This document shows, in pieces, positions 9,080-17,257 of a DNA stretch of 64,000 nucleotides. This stretch comes from Kribbella qitaiheensis (GTDB lineage: Bacteria; Actinomycetota; Actinomycetes; Propionibacteriales; Kribbellaceae). Location of the stretch: assembly GCF_014217565.1 (NCBI RefSeq), contig NZ_CP043661.1:62001-126000 (forward strand), written 5' to 3'. Under the pieces are notes generated by a model. That model worked only from the letters and a program-made list of their open reading frames with translations. It was not told the origin of the DNA and did not search any database. Position 1 is the first letter of the stretch. Each line of letters begins with the position of its first letter. The translations under genes and the position numbers were made by a program.

Positions 9080-9366
9080 CGATGATCCTTGGCGAAGTAC
9101 GCTGCGGCTTTTTTCAAGAACGTGAGCTCCATCTGCAACTCCCGCGTCTCACGCTCAAGCTCACGCAGCCTGGCCCGCTCATTCACAGTGAGCGGCGGCT
9201 CCTCGCCGGCATGATCACGCCGATACGCAGCTACCCAATTACTCAAAGTCCCCGGATTGATACCGAGCTCTTTCGCTACCTGAGCTACTGGCCGCGAAGT
9301 CTCGATCACCGACTTCACAGCTTCCTCCCGATACTCAGGAGTGAAATTCCTCTTCGAACGCGGCAA
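9076..9366 (-). CDS. IS3-family transposase OrfA (HTH_Tnp_1), copy C
   Basis: A 96-residue protein identical in sequence to OrfA of copy A. It has the helix-turn-helix around residues 20-45, a leucine-rich coiled coil and a terminal LKKAAAYFAKDHR. It overlaps orfB by ATGA, and the A6 tract near its 3' end could allow an OrfAB fusion by -1 frameshifting. Confidence 0.92.
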   Translation of the reverse strand: MPRSKRNFTPEYREEAVKSVIETSRPVAQVAKELGINPGTLSNWVAAYRRDHAGEEPPLTVNERARLRELERETRELQMELTFLKKAAAYFAKDHR

Positions 9367-10860
9367 AATCTTTCCTTTCCAGACAACCCAATCTTAGTTT
9401 GGGCACTGTCCGGAAGGTTCGTAGCACCTCAGTGGAGGATCTGGTAGCGGTAGGTGGCTGGTTCGGTGCGGGCGAGGGTGCCGGTGAAGCACAGTGCTTG
9501 GGTCCAGGTGAGTAGGTCGGCGGCGGTGAGGGCGAGTTCGAGCCAGCAGGCGTTGGCGGTGTAGGCGTGGAAGGGCAGGTTGCGCATTCCGGTGTCTTTG
9601 CCGGTGCGGATGCGGTCCTCGACGCGGGCGTGGCTGCGGTGCTCGTGTTCGAGGTCGGGGAGTTGCTGTCCGGTGGGGGTGTCGGTGAGGAACGCGGTGA
9701 ACCGGTGTCCGTCGATGTCGGTGAACGTCAGTTGGGCGCCGGGGTGGGGCCGTTCGCGTCGGACGATGACGCGGGAACCGGCCGGCCAGTTGTCCAGGGT
9801 GAGCAGGTCTGTCAGTTCGGCGACCCAGGCGCCGCGGCGGGGTTGCCCGTCGGCGTTGTAGGCGGGTTGCCAGGCGTGTTCTGGGGTGGCCAGGATCGCT
9901 TGCTGCAGGTTCTCGTCGACGGAGAACCCCAGTGAGTATCCGATGCCGCGGGTCCGGAGCGCGGCAGCGAAGGCGTGGGTCGCGCCGGCCGAATCAGCGC
10001 TGGCCATCACCTGGGGTCCGTCGACCTCGTCCGGTCGGGGCCGGGCGTTCTCGGGCAGTGCGGCGATCGCCAGGTCGAGCACGGTCACGTGGTCGGCGGC
10101 GGTGTTTGAGCCTGCGTTTCCGGGCCGGAGCAGCCCGGCCAGTGCTTCACCGCCGGACACGTCGGGGCGGTCCAGGTAACACAGCAGCGGATGGAAGCCG
10201 AACCCTTTCTTCCAGGTGGGTGCGGCGTTTTCCTTGTCCGAGTGGGCAGTGAGCAGGGTCGCGTCGAAGTGCAGCCACAGGGCTTTGATCAGGTCCGGGC
10301 CTGCGCCGGCCGCCCAGACCAGCTCGCGAGCCTTGGCCCGGGCAGCCCGCAACAGGTCCAGTTTGAGCTCGTCGACCTTGTCGACCACCCGCCACGCGGT
10401 CGGGTCGGAGGCGACCGGCCCGAACAGGCGCGGCTGGTCGCGCAGTGTCCGCAGGTGCCGCAGCGCGTCACCACCGTCGGCGATCGACACCGCGACATCG
10501 ACCAGCACCTGCCCCGGTGCATGCAACGGCGGCAACCGGTAGGTATCGATCAACGCCTCGGTCCAGCCGTCTACCAGTCCGGTCGAGGTGGCAAGCTCCC
10601 GCAGCAACGCCGTCCCGGCGTGCGACACGAGGCCCTTACCATCCGCCGACACCTTGAACCGGGACCCGCCCTTGCTAGGCTTCACCTGAGAGTGTCTTTC
10701 TGTTCGAGATCATTGAGTCTTCGCAAACCCAATTTTCCCTTACAGGCAAGGCACTCTCGCCTTTTCACCTCACGTGTCGCCACAATTTTCGTGAAACGTG
10801 GAGGCTAGCGTTGTCGGAAGGGCCGCCAGCGGGTCGGCAAGGGATGAAGCGGGAGACCAG

Positions 10861-11739
10861 GTGAGTGCATCGCGGTCGTATTCAGCTGGGGTGAGGGCTG
10901 CGTTGTTCACCTTGAGCCGGGGACGGTGTTATGCGCCGGACTGCGTGCAGCAGGTGACACGCTTCATCGATGGCGAGCCCAGTATCAACATTCAGATCGC
11001 GCACATCCACGCCTTGGAGGAGAACGGGCCGCGCTTCGTTTCGTCGTTGACGATCCCTGAGCGCAACCTGTTCAGGAACCTGCTTTTGCTGTGCCAGGCG
11101 CACCACAACCGGGTTGACAGCAAGCAGTTCGAGCGCAGCTTCCCCGCCACACGATTGTTGAAGTGGAAGCGAGATCGCGAAGGTGACGCCGGGGCTGAGC
11201 TCGCGATGGTTCAGATCAAGGACAACGAGGCGCTGAGGGAGCTGTTTACCGACGCGCTGCATGAAGCGAAGGTGGAGCTGCTTGAGGCGATCGGACGTGT
11301 CGAGAAGGTCAGCCTGAATCAGGCAGCGATGCTGCGGACGCTGGTGGATGAGTCTTTCGGGCAGCCCCGACTAAATGAGGATGCCGTCGCCTCTTTGGAG
11401 CGATCCGCACGCATGCTGGTCGGCCTGGAGGATACGGCGGGTGTGCTGTATGTCGCCTCGCAGACCATCAATGAGGACACGGTGATTTCCATTCAGTCGG
11501 CGACCAAAGAGTTGAACACCGCGGTCGGCCAGGCGAAGGAGATGGGTCACTCGCTGACTGCGAAGCTGGAGTCGTTCGACGTAGGGGATCGGCCGGTCGA
11601 CGAGGTTGAGCCTGCGGTGTATTACGTCGACCAAGGGAGCAAGTGGCTTTTCTTCCTGCGAGGTATGGGCGTCGGAGCGGCGCTCGTAGCAGTCATCATA
11701 TTGGCGATCGTGATTACCAGGGCCAGAAGCGGTGCTTGA
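10861..11739 (+). CDS. HNH-nuclease-like protein with C-terminal membrane anchor
   Basis: A 292-residue protein from GTG 10861, chosen because GGGAG lies five bases upstream; an earlier in-frame GTG at 10798 falls inside the IS1380 end. Residues 19-90 look like a zinc-associated HNH domain: RGRCYAPDC gives a C-x4-C pair, IAHIHALEENGPR holds the first His, the Asn lies in NLFRNLLLLC, and LCQAHHNRVD holds the last His. Residues about 100-255 are mostly helical with no recognised family. Residues about 268-288 form one hydrophobic segment (VGAALVAVIILAIVI) followed by a short basic tail. An HNH domain tethered to the membrane suggests an effector-like role, for instance in phage defence, but that is inference. 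It directly follows the IS cluster. Confidence 0.7.
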   Translation: MSASRSYSAGVRAALFTLSRGRCYAPDCVQQVTRFIDGEPSINIQIAHIHALEENGPRFVSSLTIPERNLFRNLLLLCQAHHNRVDSKQFERSFPATRLLKWKRDREGDAGAELAMVQIKDNEALRELFTDALHEAKVELLEAIGRVEKVSLNQAAMLRTLVDESFGQPRLNEDAVASLERSARMLVGLEDTAGVLYVASQTINEDTVISIQSATKELNTAVGQAKEMGHSLTAKLESFDVGDRPVDEVEPAVYYVDQGSKWLFFLRGMGVGAALVAVIILAIVITRARSGA

Positions 11740-11777
11740 GTGCGAATCAGGAATATGGAGGGGTGGTTTCTCACCGC

Positions 11778-12061
11778 GTGAGCGATGGACTCGAGGCGGC
11801 GAGCAGCGTTGCGTCGTCCGGGTATCGTCGGGCGGACTGGGCAGCTGACCGATCGCGGCTCCGACCTCGACCCTCCTCAACGACTGGCCCGAAAGATTCT
11901 GGTTTGCTGGGACGCGTCTCGAGAGGTGCGTCCCCGGTTGCCTCCGCAATGCTTTGTCGGTCGGAGAACTCGTGGGACTCGTACGCGCTTACGCCGAGAT
12001 CTGGAACAGGTCGGCCGCGCACGAGCAGCTTGCCCCGGACGCCGTCGAGCGGGTGCGCTGA
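11778..12061 (+). pseudogene. Short unrecognised gene, frameshifted as read
   Basis: From GTG 11778 the frame reads SDGLEAASSVASSGYRRADW. A shift of one base near 11834 (adding one C at GACCGAT) lets it continue as AAPTSTLLNDWPERFWF, then RNALSVGELVGLVRAYAEIW, to the TGA at 12059-12061. The second half has protein-like composition (Trp, Leu, acidic residues) although the unshifted frames do not. The restored product would be 94 residues. No family is recognised. It sits 38 bases after the HNH-membrane gene on the same strand, so it could be its operon partner. Confidence is limited because it depends on one assumed indel. Confidence 0.4.
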
Positions 12062-12259
12062 GCAGCTGCTTGCCGAAGGCTCTCCCAAGATGCTTGGGCG
12101 CCAGCCGAAAGGTTGTGCGCAGTCGCCTCAACCGCTTCAGGCAGCGAGGTCAGCGCTTCAGGCTCAACTGTTCTACGCGACGGCCGGCTATCGTCTGCAG
12201 CTTTCTTGGTCCAACTCTCGCCGAGCCTCCGTCCACTCGGACCTCGCCCAGGCCGGTAT

Positions 12260-12291
12260 GTCGGGTTCGTCGGAGCATTGACGAACCCGAC
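12260..12291. terminator. Perfect 12-bp hairpin between convergent genes
   Basis: GTCGGGTTCGTC at 12260-12271 and its exact complement GACGAACCCGAC at 12280-12291 enclose an 8-base loop. It lies after the plus-strand accessory genes and just past the end of the minus-strand gene at 12317, so it could end transcription from both sides. There is no T-run, as is common in actinobacteria. Confidence 0.65.
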
Positions 12292-12316
12292 GCTGTGCAT
12301 CGGCGCAGCTCTCCGG

Positions 12317-13433
12317 CTAGAGGATCCGGTCTTGGTGCGCGCTGGCTTCCTCTCTCAACGCATCGAGGAACTCGTTGTCGACAACTTCGTCGTCGGTGTC
12401 ACTGCCGTCTTCTGGACCGTAGTCGGCGGACTCGCGGTACAGCAATAGACAGCCTCGTATCCCGTCGAGTAGGTCCTCCAGGAGATCCTGTGCGGGACGC
12501 GTGGGATCCAATGGCGTCAGGCGCGGCATCAGGCCCGCCATTAGTTCCTGGTCGCCGGGCCCGTACTTTTCAGCTTTCGTCCGTGCCTGCTCGATTTCAT
12601 CGATCAGCGCTTCCGGATCAGGGATCTTGCCTTCAGTAACCGTCATCGCGGCTCGTACGAGGCCCACGACGATCGCCCGCGGACTCTGACCCGCCTCAAG
12701 CAGCTCCAAGACCGCGGTCGGGGTCCGAACGGCGAGCGCTTCGATGTTGTCCGCTTCGGCCACCACCAAAGTCGGATCGCAGTCGGGCCTGCTCGGCGGC
12801 AACTCGTGCGGCTGCCTGCAGCCAGTGCGCCGCCGCAATGGCGGCGGCTGTGGCGTCGACCTCCTCGAAAAGTCGCGAGGAGCCCAGGGGTTGTTCCTGG
12901 AAGATGTCGTTGGCCGCGAGGACTTGCAGTGGTGACGCATCAGAACGCGCCAGTGCCACTGCCTGCTTCGCCCGGCCCGTTAGGTCTCCGAGTTCGGCCC
13001 GTTCGACCGCGTCGATCTCCTCCGAGACGTCACCGGCAACCTGTTCGATCAAGTAGGCGCTGGCTATTGAGTGCAGTACCCGTCCGACGCGATGAGCCGC
13101 CTCCTCGACGCGAAGGTACGACTGCTCCAGATAGCCGTCTTGGGGCAGATTGGGATTCCGCAATGCGTCGATCACGCCGCCGAACGCGTCGCGTTCGCCT
13201 TGTCGCCGCCATCCTTCGGTGTTCGGCTCCATGCTGTCCGCAGAGCTAGCTGGATTGGTGTAGCAGCGCCATAGGTGCCTGGATAGGCCCGACAGGGCGG
13301 ACGCCAGGCGCAATGCGCCTTCCGCGGACACATCTGTAGGCAGCGTGGCGAGAGTATTCGCGAGCCGGCCGACCCCGATGTTCCAGCTCGTCACGAGGGC
13401 ATGTCGGGTCGTGTCGTATGCGTAGTCGGTCAC
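12317..13433 (-). pseudogene. Unrecognised accessory gene, frameshifted as read
   Basis: The N-terminal part starts at ATG 13433 (MTDYAYDTTRHALVTSWNIG) and reads about 220 residues to RVAAEQARLRSD. There the frame degenerates into an arginine-rich stretch. A one-base deletion near 12770 (TTT to TT) joins it to the second frame, LVVAEADNIEALAVRT, then VLELLEAGQSPRAIVVGLVR, and a strongly acidic C-terminal region around DGSDTDDEVVDNEF. The restored protein would be 371 residues, alpha-helical and soluble, with no signal peptide or membrane segment. I recognise no family. It is transcribed away from the next gene at 13535, so the two may share a promoter region. Confidence 0.55.
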
Positions 13434-13534
13434 GCCACGGAGCGTAAAGGGGACCAGGGACAGTTTTCGTTGGCGGCTCTCTCCGTATGGCTAATCTGGG
13501 GTTTGCGACGTCGGCGCCGCCTAAGATCGCCGGC

Positions 13535-14701
13535 GTGGCTAACTCGATGCACGATTGGCTTCCTGAGCGGCATCTCAGCGTGGCCGCGACACTTTCACAT
13601 GCCGATGAGCTGATCGGCCAGGTCGGAGATCTGCTCTTCGATTACCAGAGCCAGACTGAGGGCGTCTTCGGGCTACGTGAGGTTCCGGTGGGGGCGTTCA
13701 GCCGATCCGTGGTCGATCGAGTGGCGCCGATCCCGCGCAAGGTGCCGCTACTGGTAGCTGATGCGCTGGTTGCCCTGCGGGCCGCGATCGAGCACGCACT
13801 GTTCACGGAGGCCGAGTTTCTCGATGGCTCGCCCCTGGACGCCAAGGCCGCCAGACTCGTCGAGATGCCAGCCTCGGACAGCTACGAGAATTTCGAGGAG
13901 TGGAAGAAGAGGCGGCTACGCAACGGTCCGTTGTCGCTGCGAGATGGCGGTGAACTCGCGCGCCGGATCGATGGGCTGCAACCCTTCCACCGCCGGACAG
14001 ACCCTCAGCTGCATCCTCTGGCCCGTTTGGTGCTCCACACGAACCACGCGAAACACAGGGCGCCGGCGATCACGGCAGTCCGGCTGGCTGCCCTGTACCA
14101 AGACGACCAGCGCCCCCGCTCGCCGCGCGATCTGCCTTCTCGCCCGGAAGTGCCGCTGCGTGTCGGTGACGTCATCGCGGAGGTCCCGCTGGGCACAGCA
14201 GTCCCCATCACATTGTTTCCGACCGTCGGGATCAATCGGCCGGGCACGGACCGGTGGCCGGTACTGATACAGGAGCTCGATGAGATTTCGGAATGGGTCC
14301 GCACCCAGGCGGTACCACGGCTTGTCACCGGAACCGAGCCGCCAGCGCCGGAGCTTCCGACGCGGTACGCGATCGACATCGGTCACCAGGATGAACGCCA
14401 TGCGATAGCGGCGGGATCGACAATCTCAGCTGCTGATCGCCATATGCAGCGCCTGACCGCCGCAACGGCTCGGGGCGATCTGGGTAGCATTCTCGCCCAG
14501 ATGGACCGCTCGCTGAGCGAGCACCAGCTCGTAGCGTGGCTGGCCCAGCTGACCGATGACGCTGTACTCGAGCGAGTGTCCAAGCTGAAGGCGAATGAAA
14601 TCCACGACCCCGGCACCATGCGCCAAAACGTCAGGCTTCTGGAGGGCCTGCGCGATGAGGCACGGGCCTTCGCCCAGGCGAATCAGACTGCAGCGAACTG
14701 A
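13535..14701 (+). CDS. Hypothetical protein, accessory block
   Basis: A 388-residue protein of unknown family. GTG 13535 is preferred because a TAAGAT hexamer at 13522-13527 lies seven bases upstream, the spacing of a leaderless transcript, and no start here has a convincing ribosome site. In-frame alternatives are ATG 13487 and ATG 13547. It has no signal peptide, membrane segment or obvious catalytic motif. The N-terminal half is rich in Asp, Glu and Leu; a His-rich patch (LVLHTNHAKHRAPAI) lies near the middle; the C-terminal 100 residues look helical (LERVSKLKANEI). It is intact, unlike its neighbours. It lies between a divergent unknown gene and an HNH-type gene. Confidence 0.65.
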   Translation: MANSMHDWLPERHLSVAATLSHADELIGQVGDLLFDYQSQTEGVFGLREVPVGAFSRSVVDRVAPIPRKVPLLVADALVALRAAIEHALFTEAEFLDGSPLDAKAARLVEMPASDSYENFEEWKKRRLRNGPLSLRDGGELARRIDGLQPFHRRTDPQLHPLARLVLHTNHAKHRAPAITAVRLAALYQDDQRPRSPRDLPSRPEVPLRVGDVIAEVPLGTAVPITLFPTVGINRPGTDRWPVLIQELDEISEWVRTQAVPRLVTGTEPPAPELPTRYAIDIGHQDERHAIAAGSTISAADRHMQRLTAATARGDLGSILAQMDRSLSEHQLVAWLAQLTDDAVLERVSKLKANEIHDPGTMRQNVRLLEGLRDEARAFAQANQTAAN

Positions 14702-14763
14702 TCGGCCGCACACGCTCATCACGGCCGCGACCTGACGGAACCGACAGCGACCATCGTCATGAG

Positions 14764-15871
14764 GTGGCTCCGGCCACGACTGCGGATGACAATGACTGGA
14801 TGGCAGGTGCAGAACATCCACGCTTGACCCCCGACTGGCGCCGCGAGCCGTGCCTGGGTTGCGGCGAACTGGTCAAGCGGCAGCGAGGCGCCTGGAGCGA
14901 GATCATCGGAACACGGACCGGTAGCTGGATCGCCGCGGTACCGGTCTCAGCAGGTCAGATGGTTGCGACGGACCCTGAGAACGTCCCGACTTCGGCTCAC
15001 GTGTTGGGCGTCGCCCACATCTCGTGCCTGCCAGATGCTCTTGCGACGATCCGCCGAGGCGATGTCACTTTCCACACGGATCTAGAGATCGCGCTCCTCG
15101 ATACTTTACCCTCGGTGACGCCTTTGAATCTGCCATCGAGTCAGACCGAGTGTTTGTTCTGTGAAGGATTTACCGGTGCCGCGCTGACCGACGAACACGT
15201 CTGGCCGGCCCTGGATGATTCGCGAGTTCGAGGCTCGGGGCGGAGCCATTGACAGCAGCGGACGGAGTCGGCCCGCCGTACCGGTGGTGCAGGTCTGTTC
15301 GGACTGCAACAACCGGTGGTTGAGCGTCCTGGAGAACGACTGCAAGCCCTTGCTGCTGCGCATGTGGAACGAGCCGACGACGCTCAACCCACAAGAGCGC
15401 GAACTGCTGGCGGTATGGGCGACCAAGACCGCGATCTCCGTCGATGCCTACGGATCTCCGTCGATTCCGCGTGGCTTCGCCTATGACCTTCGTGTCGGCA
15501 GGCGCCCTTCTCCGGGCGTGTGGGTCTGGGCCACCGCATTCGTCGGACCGACCAGATACGCCGCTGCCTGGGGCAGCGACGTACGGCTGGCCGCTCTGGA
15601 GGAGCTGCCCGGACCTCACGGACTGACGATCACATTCACCGCTGGCCCGGCTCTGTTCCAGGTGATGTTTGTCTACGAGCGTGGCGAGTTCGAGGTGGAC
15701 ATTCGAGCAGACGACGCCGCTCTGCTGATGGCCCTGTGGCCGACCGCTGCCGAGACCTACCAGTGGCCGCCTGGAGGATTCGATGACGAGGCCGCAGGAC
15801 GACTGGTGGTTCGGTTCTCGGGCTCTGACCCCGATCAACCGCTCTCGGACAGCGCTGACCGTGTCACCTGA
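14764..15871 (+). pseudogene. HNH-type protein with extra zinc knuckle, frameshifted as read
   Basis: From GTG 14764 (ATG 14800 is an alternative) the first frame shows a CLGCG zinc knuckle near residue 32. It later has CLFCEGFTGAALTDEHVWPA, the start of an HNH domain in which EHVWP holds the first catalytic His. The frame is lost at CCGGCCCTGG (15205-15214). Deleting one C restores AWMIREFEARGG and the second half, VVQVCSDCNNRWLSVLEND, the Cys pair and Asn of the HNH fold. A further 150 residues follow. The restored length is 368. The CxxC-EHVWP-CxxCNN pattern is common in small phage- or island-borne HNH proteins. The extra base sits in a GGCC tract, so it may be a sequencing error. Confidence 0.7.
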
Positions 15872-15918
15872 TGTCATCATCGAGCTGCCCGCAGCGGGTC
15901 TGGACTACGCTGGCGGGT

Positions 15919-16023
15919 ATGGACGTACTACCGACTCGCTGGCGGGAATCAACAATCTTGGGCCACGGCATCAACGTCGACGAGATCCCGCAGCCGCACC
16001 GCCTCGCCGAGCGCGGCTGGTGA
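15919..16023 (+). CDS. Possible 34-residue small protein
   Basis: ATG 15919 is preceded at seven bases by TACGCT (15906-15911), a leaderless-promoter pattern seen at several other genes here. The peptide reads MDVLPTRWRESTILGHG, then NVDEIPQPHRLAERGW, with protein-like composition and no arginine-rich shadow character. No family is recognised and there is no signal or membrane segment. It ends 25 bases before the DUF6891-like gene. It could be a real small protein or the end of a gene lost at the island border. Confidence 0.35.
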   Translation: MDVLPTRWRESTILGHGINVDEIPQPHRLAERGW

Positions 16024-16048
16024 TCAAGCAGGACCTGGGCTGCCGCGA

Positions 16049-16609
16049 GTGACGGATCAGGTGATCGGCGAGCGGGCCGCGCGTGAGCTGCGCGGTCTCG
16101 CTCGCGTCCTGGTGCGGTCCGGGTACGCCGACCGCGCCGCCGTGACGGCCGCGTTGACCGAGGCCGTGCGGGAGGATGCGCCTTCCGCCGACCCGGCCAC
16201 GCTCGTCCCGGAGCTGATCGACGAGGCCGTGGCGGCTCTTGCTGCCGACTCGGCTGACTGGCCCGACGAGACCGATCCCGACCGGCTGGACGTAGTACTG
16301 GCTGAGCTGGAGTCGCTGGGTGTCGTGGTGGTTCGCTACTGCACGGACCACCACGACGCACGGCAGGCGTTGGAGGCTGCGGCGGAGCCGAAGGGCCTGG
16401 TGTTCTTTACCGACACCGATGTCTGGCACGCCGTCGATTTCGGGATGCTCGAGCTGAAGGTCTGGCACCCGGACACCGCCAACGTGGCCCCCGGCGAACC
16501 GCTGCTGGACGACGTACTGGCGCTACTGCACGAGCGCGACCTTCCTGCCGTCTTCGACGAGGGCCGCATCGAGACCACCCTGACCTGGCAGCGCCGGGTC
16601 GGCTACTGA
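16049..16609 (+). CDS. DUF6891-like hypothetical protein
   Basis: A 186-residue soluble acidic protein starting at GTG 16049. The C-terminal half is characteristic: [39 protein letters not shown] and a terminal [10 protein letters not shown]. It resembles actinobacterial proteins labelled DUF6891, whose function is unknown; the family name is from memory of the pattern and is not certain. It ends 14 bases before pdxT on the same strand, so the two are probably co-transcribed. Confidence 0.65.
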   Translation: MTDQVIGERAARELRGLARVLVRSGYADRAAVTAALTEAVREDAPSADPATLVPELIDEAVAALAADSADWPDETDPDRLDVVLAELESLGVVVVRYCTDHHDARQALEAAAEPKGLVFFTDTDVWHAVDFGMLELKVWHPDTANVAPGEPLLDDVLALLHERDLPAVFDEGRIETTLTWQRRVGY

Positions 16610-16623
16610 GGCGGAGGAGCGAA

Positions 16624-17223
16624 GTGAGCAAGCCTGTGATCGGCGTGTTCGCCCTGCAGGGCAACGTGCGGGAGCATCTCGCGATGCTGGCCCAGGTCGG
16701 CGTCGAAGGCCGGCCGGTACGCCGTCCGTCGGAGCTCGCCGAGGTCGACGGGCTGGTGCTGCCGGGTGGCGAGTCGACCACGATGGACAAGCTGGCCCGG
16801 TCGTTCGAGCTGTTCGAACCGCTGCAGAAGCGGATCGCGGACGGGATGCCGACGTTCGGGACCTGCGCCGGGATGATCATGCTGGCGAACGAGATCACCG
16901 GCGGGATCGAGGGCCAGGAGACGCTCGGCGGACTCGACGTCACGGTCCGCCGGAACGCGTTCGGGCGGCAGGTGGACTCCTTCGAGGCGGACCTGGAGTT
17001 CGCGGCTTTCGACACGGCGTACCACGCGGTGTTCATCCGGGCACCCTGGGTGGAGCGGGTCGGCCGGGAGGTCGAGGTGCTCTCGACCGTGAGCTCTGGC
17101 CCGGCTGAAGGTAGGATCGTCGCGGTTCGTCACGATCGGCTGCTGGCCACCTCGTTCCACCCGGAGATGACGGGTGACGCCCGGCTGCACGGATACTTCG
17201 CTGATCTGGTGCGCGACCACTAA
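16624..17223 (+). CDS. pdxT: Pyridoxal 5'-phosphate synthase glutaminase subunit PdxT
   Basis: A 199-residue class I glutamine amidotransferase that releases ammonia from glutamine and passes it to PdxS to build vitamin B6 (pyridoxal phosphate). The oxyanion motif is LPGGEST at about residues 47-53. The nucleophile is Cys80 in FGTCAGM, and the His-Glu pair lies in SFHPEMTGD near the end. Length is normal. It has a ribosome site (GGCGGAGG) ahead of GTG. It is followed by yebC, a common actinobacterial arrangement. The partner pdxS, often next door, is not in the window; the accessory block lies upstream instead. Confidence 0.95.
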   Translation: MSKPVIGVFALQGNVREHLAMLAQVGVEGRPVRRPSELAEVDGLVLPGGESTTMDKLARSFELFEPLQKRIADGMPTFGTCAGMIMLANEITGGIEGQETLGGLDVTVRRNAFGRQVDSFEADLEFAAFDTAYHAVFIRAPWVERVGREVEVLSTVSSGPAEGRIVAVRHDRLLATSFHPEMTGDARLHGYFADLVRDH

Positions 17224-17257
17224 GTCAGTTGCAGGCGGTAGAAGGGTTGGGTTCGCG

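Larger units (their letters stand above)
8126..9431 (-). mobile_element. IS3-family insertion sequence, copy C (near-identical to copy A)
   Basis: 1306 bp with the same TGAGGTGC ends as copy A, flanked by its own 3-bp repeat GTG (8123-8125 and 9432-9434). It interrupts the IS1380 transposase. I find only four single-base differences from the copy at 1456-2761, so the two moved recently. Their common orientation means homologous recombination between them would delete about 6.7 kb. Confidence 0.93.
7997..10685 (-). pseudogene. IS1380-family transposase, interrupted by an IS3 element
   Basis: The N-terminal 417 codons run from ATG 10685 (MKPSKGGSRFKVSADG) to QIL at 9435. The reading then meets a TGA made by the IS3 end. 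The last 42 residues lie beyond the IS3 at 7997-8125 and read HTAGVLVRTARGRHLRLD, then WPWAHQLATAFDRLR to the stop. Excising 8126-9434 gives a 459-residue protein, normal for the family. DDE_Tnp_1 features include LHFDATLLTAHSDKE, an Asp in VMASADSAGATH and the late block ARVEDRIRTGKDTG carrying the Glu. The truncated product could still be made but lacks its C-terminus. Confidence 0.88.
7842..10804 (-). mobile_element. IS1380-family insertion sequence, split by an IS3 element
   Basis: Boundaries are inferred from the 4-bp repeat CTAG at 7838-7841 and 10805-10808. Imperfect ends, read inward, are CCCAGATATTTCAT at the left and CCTCCACGTTTCAC at the right. Without the IS3 copy the element is 1654 bp, the usual IS1380 size. 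The left CTAG is itself occupied by the IS630 elements, which use its TA. It carries one transposase gene on the minus strand. The end assignment is less certain than the gene assignment because the repeats match at only 8 of 14 positions. Confidence 0.65.

Noticed and set aside
1456-9431. The two near-identical IS3 copies as ends of a composite transposon
   Set aside because: Each copy has its own 3-bp repeat (TAG/TAG and GTG/GTG), so they inserted independently; a composite unit would share one outer repeat.
11771-12300. Minus-strand ORFs at 11771-12088 and 11989-12300
   Set aside because: They overlap the better-supported plus-strand frame at 11778-12061, and most of their length is Arg/Ser-rich.
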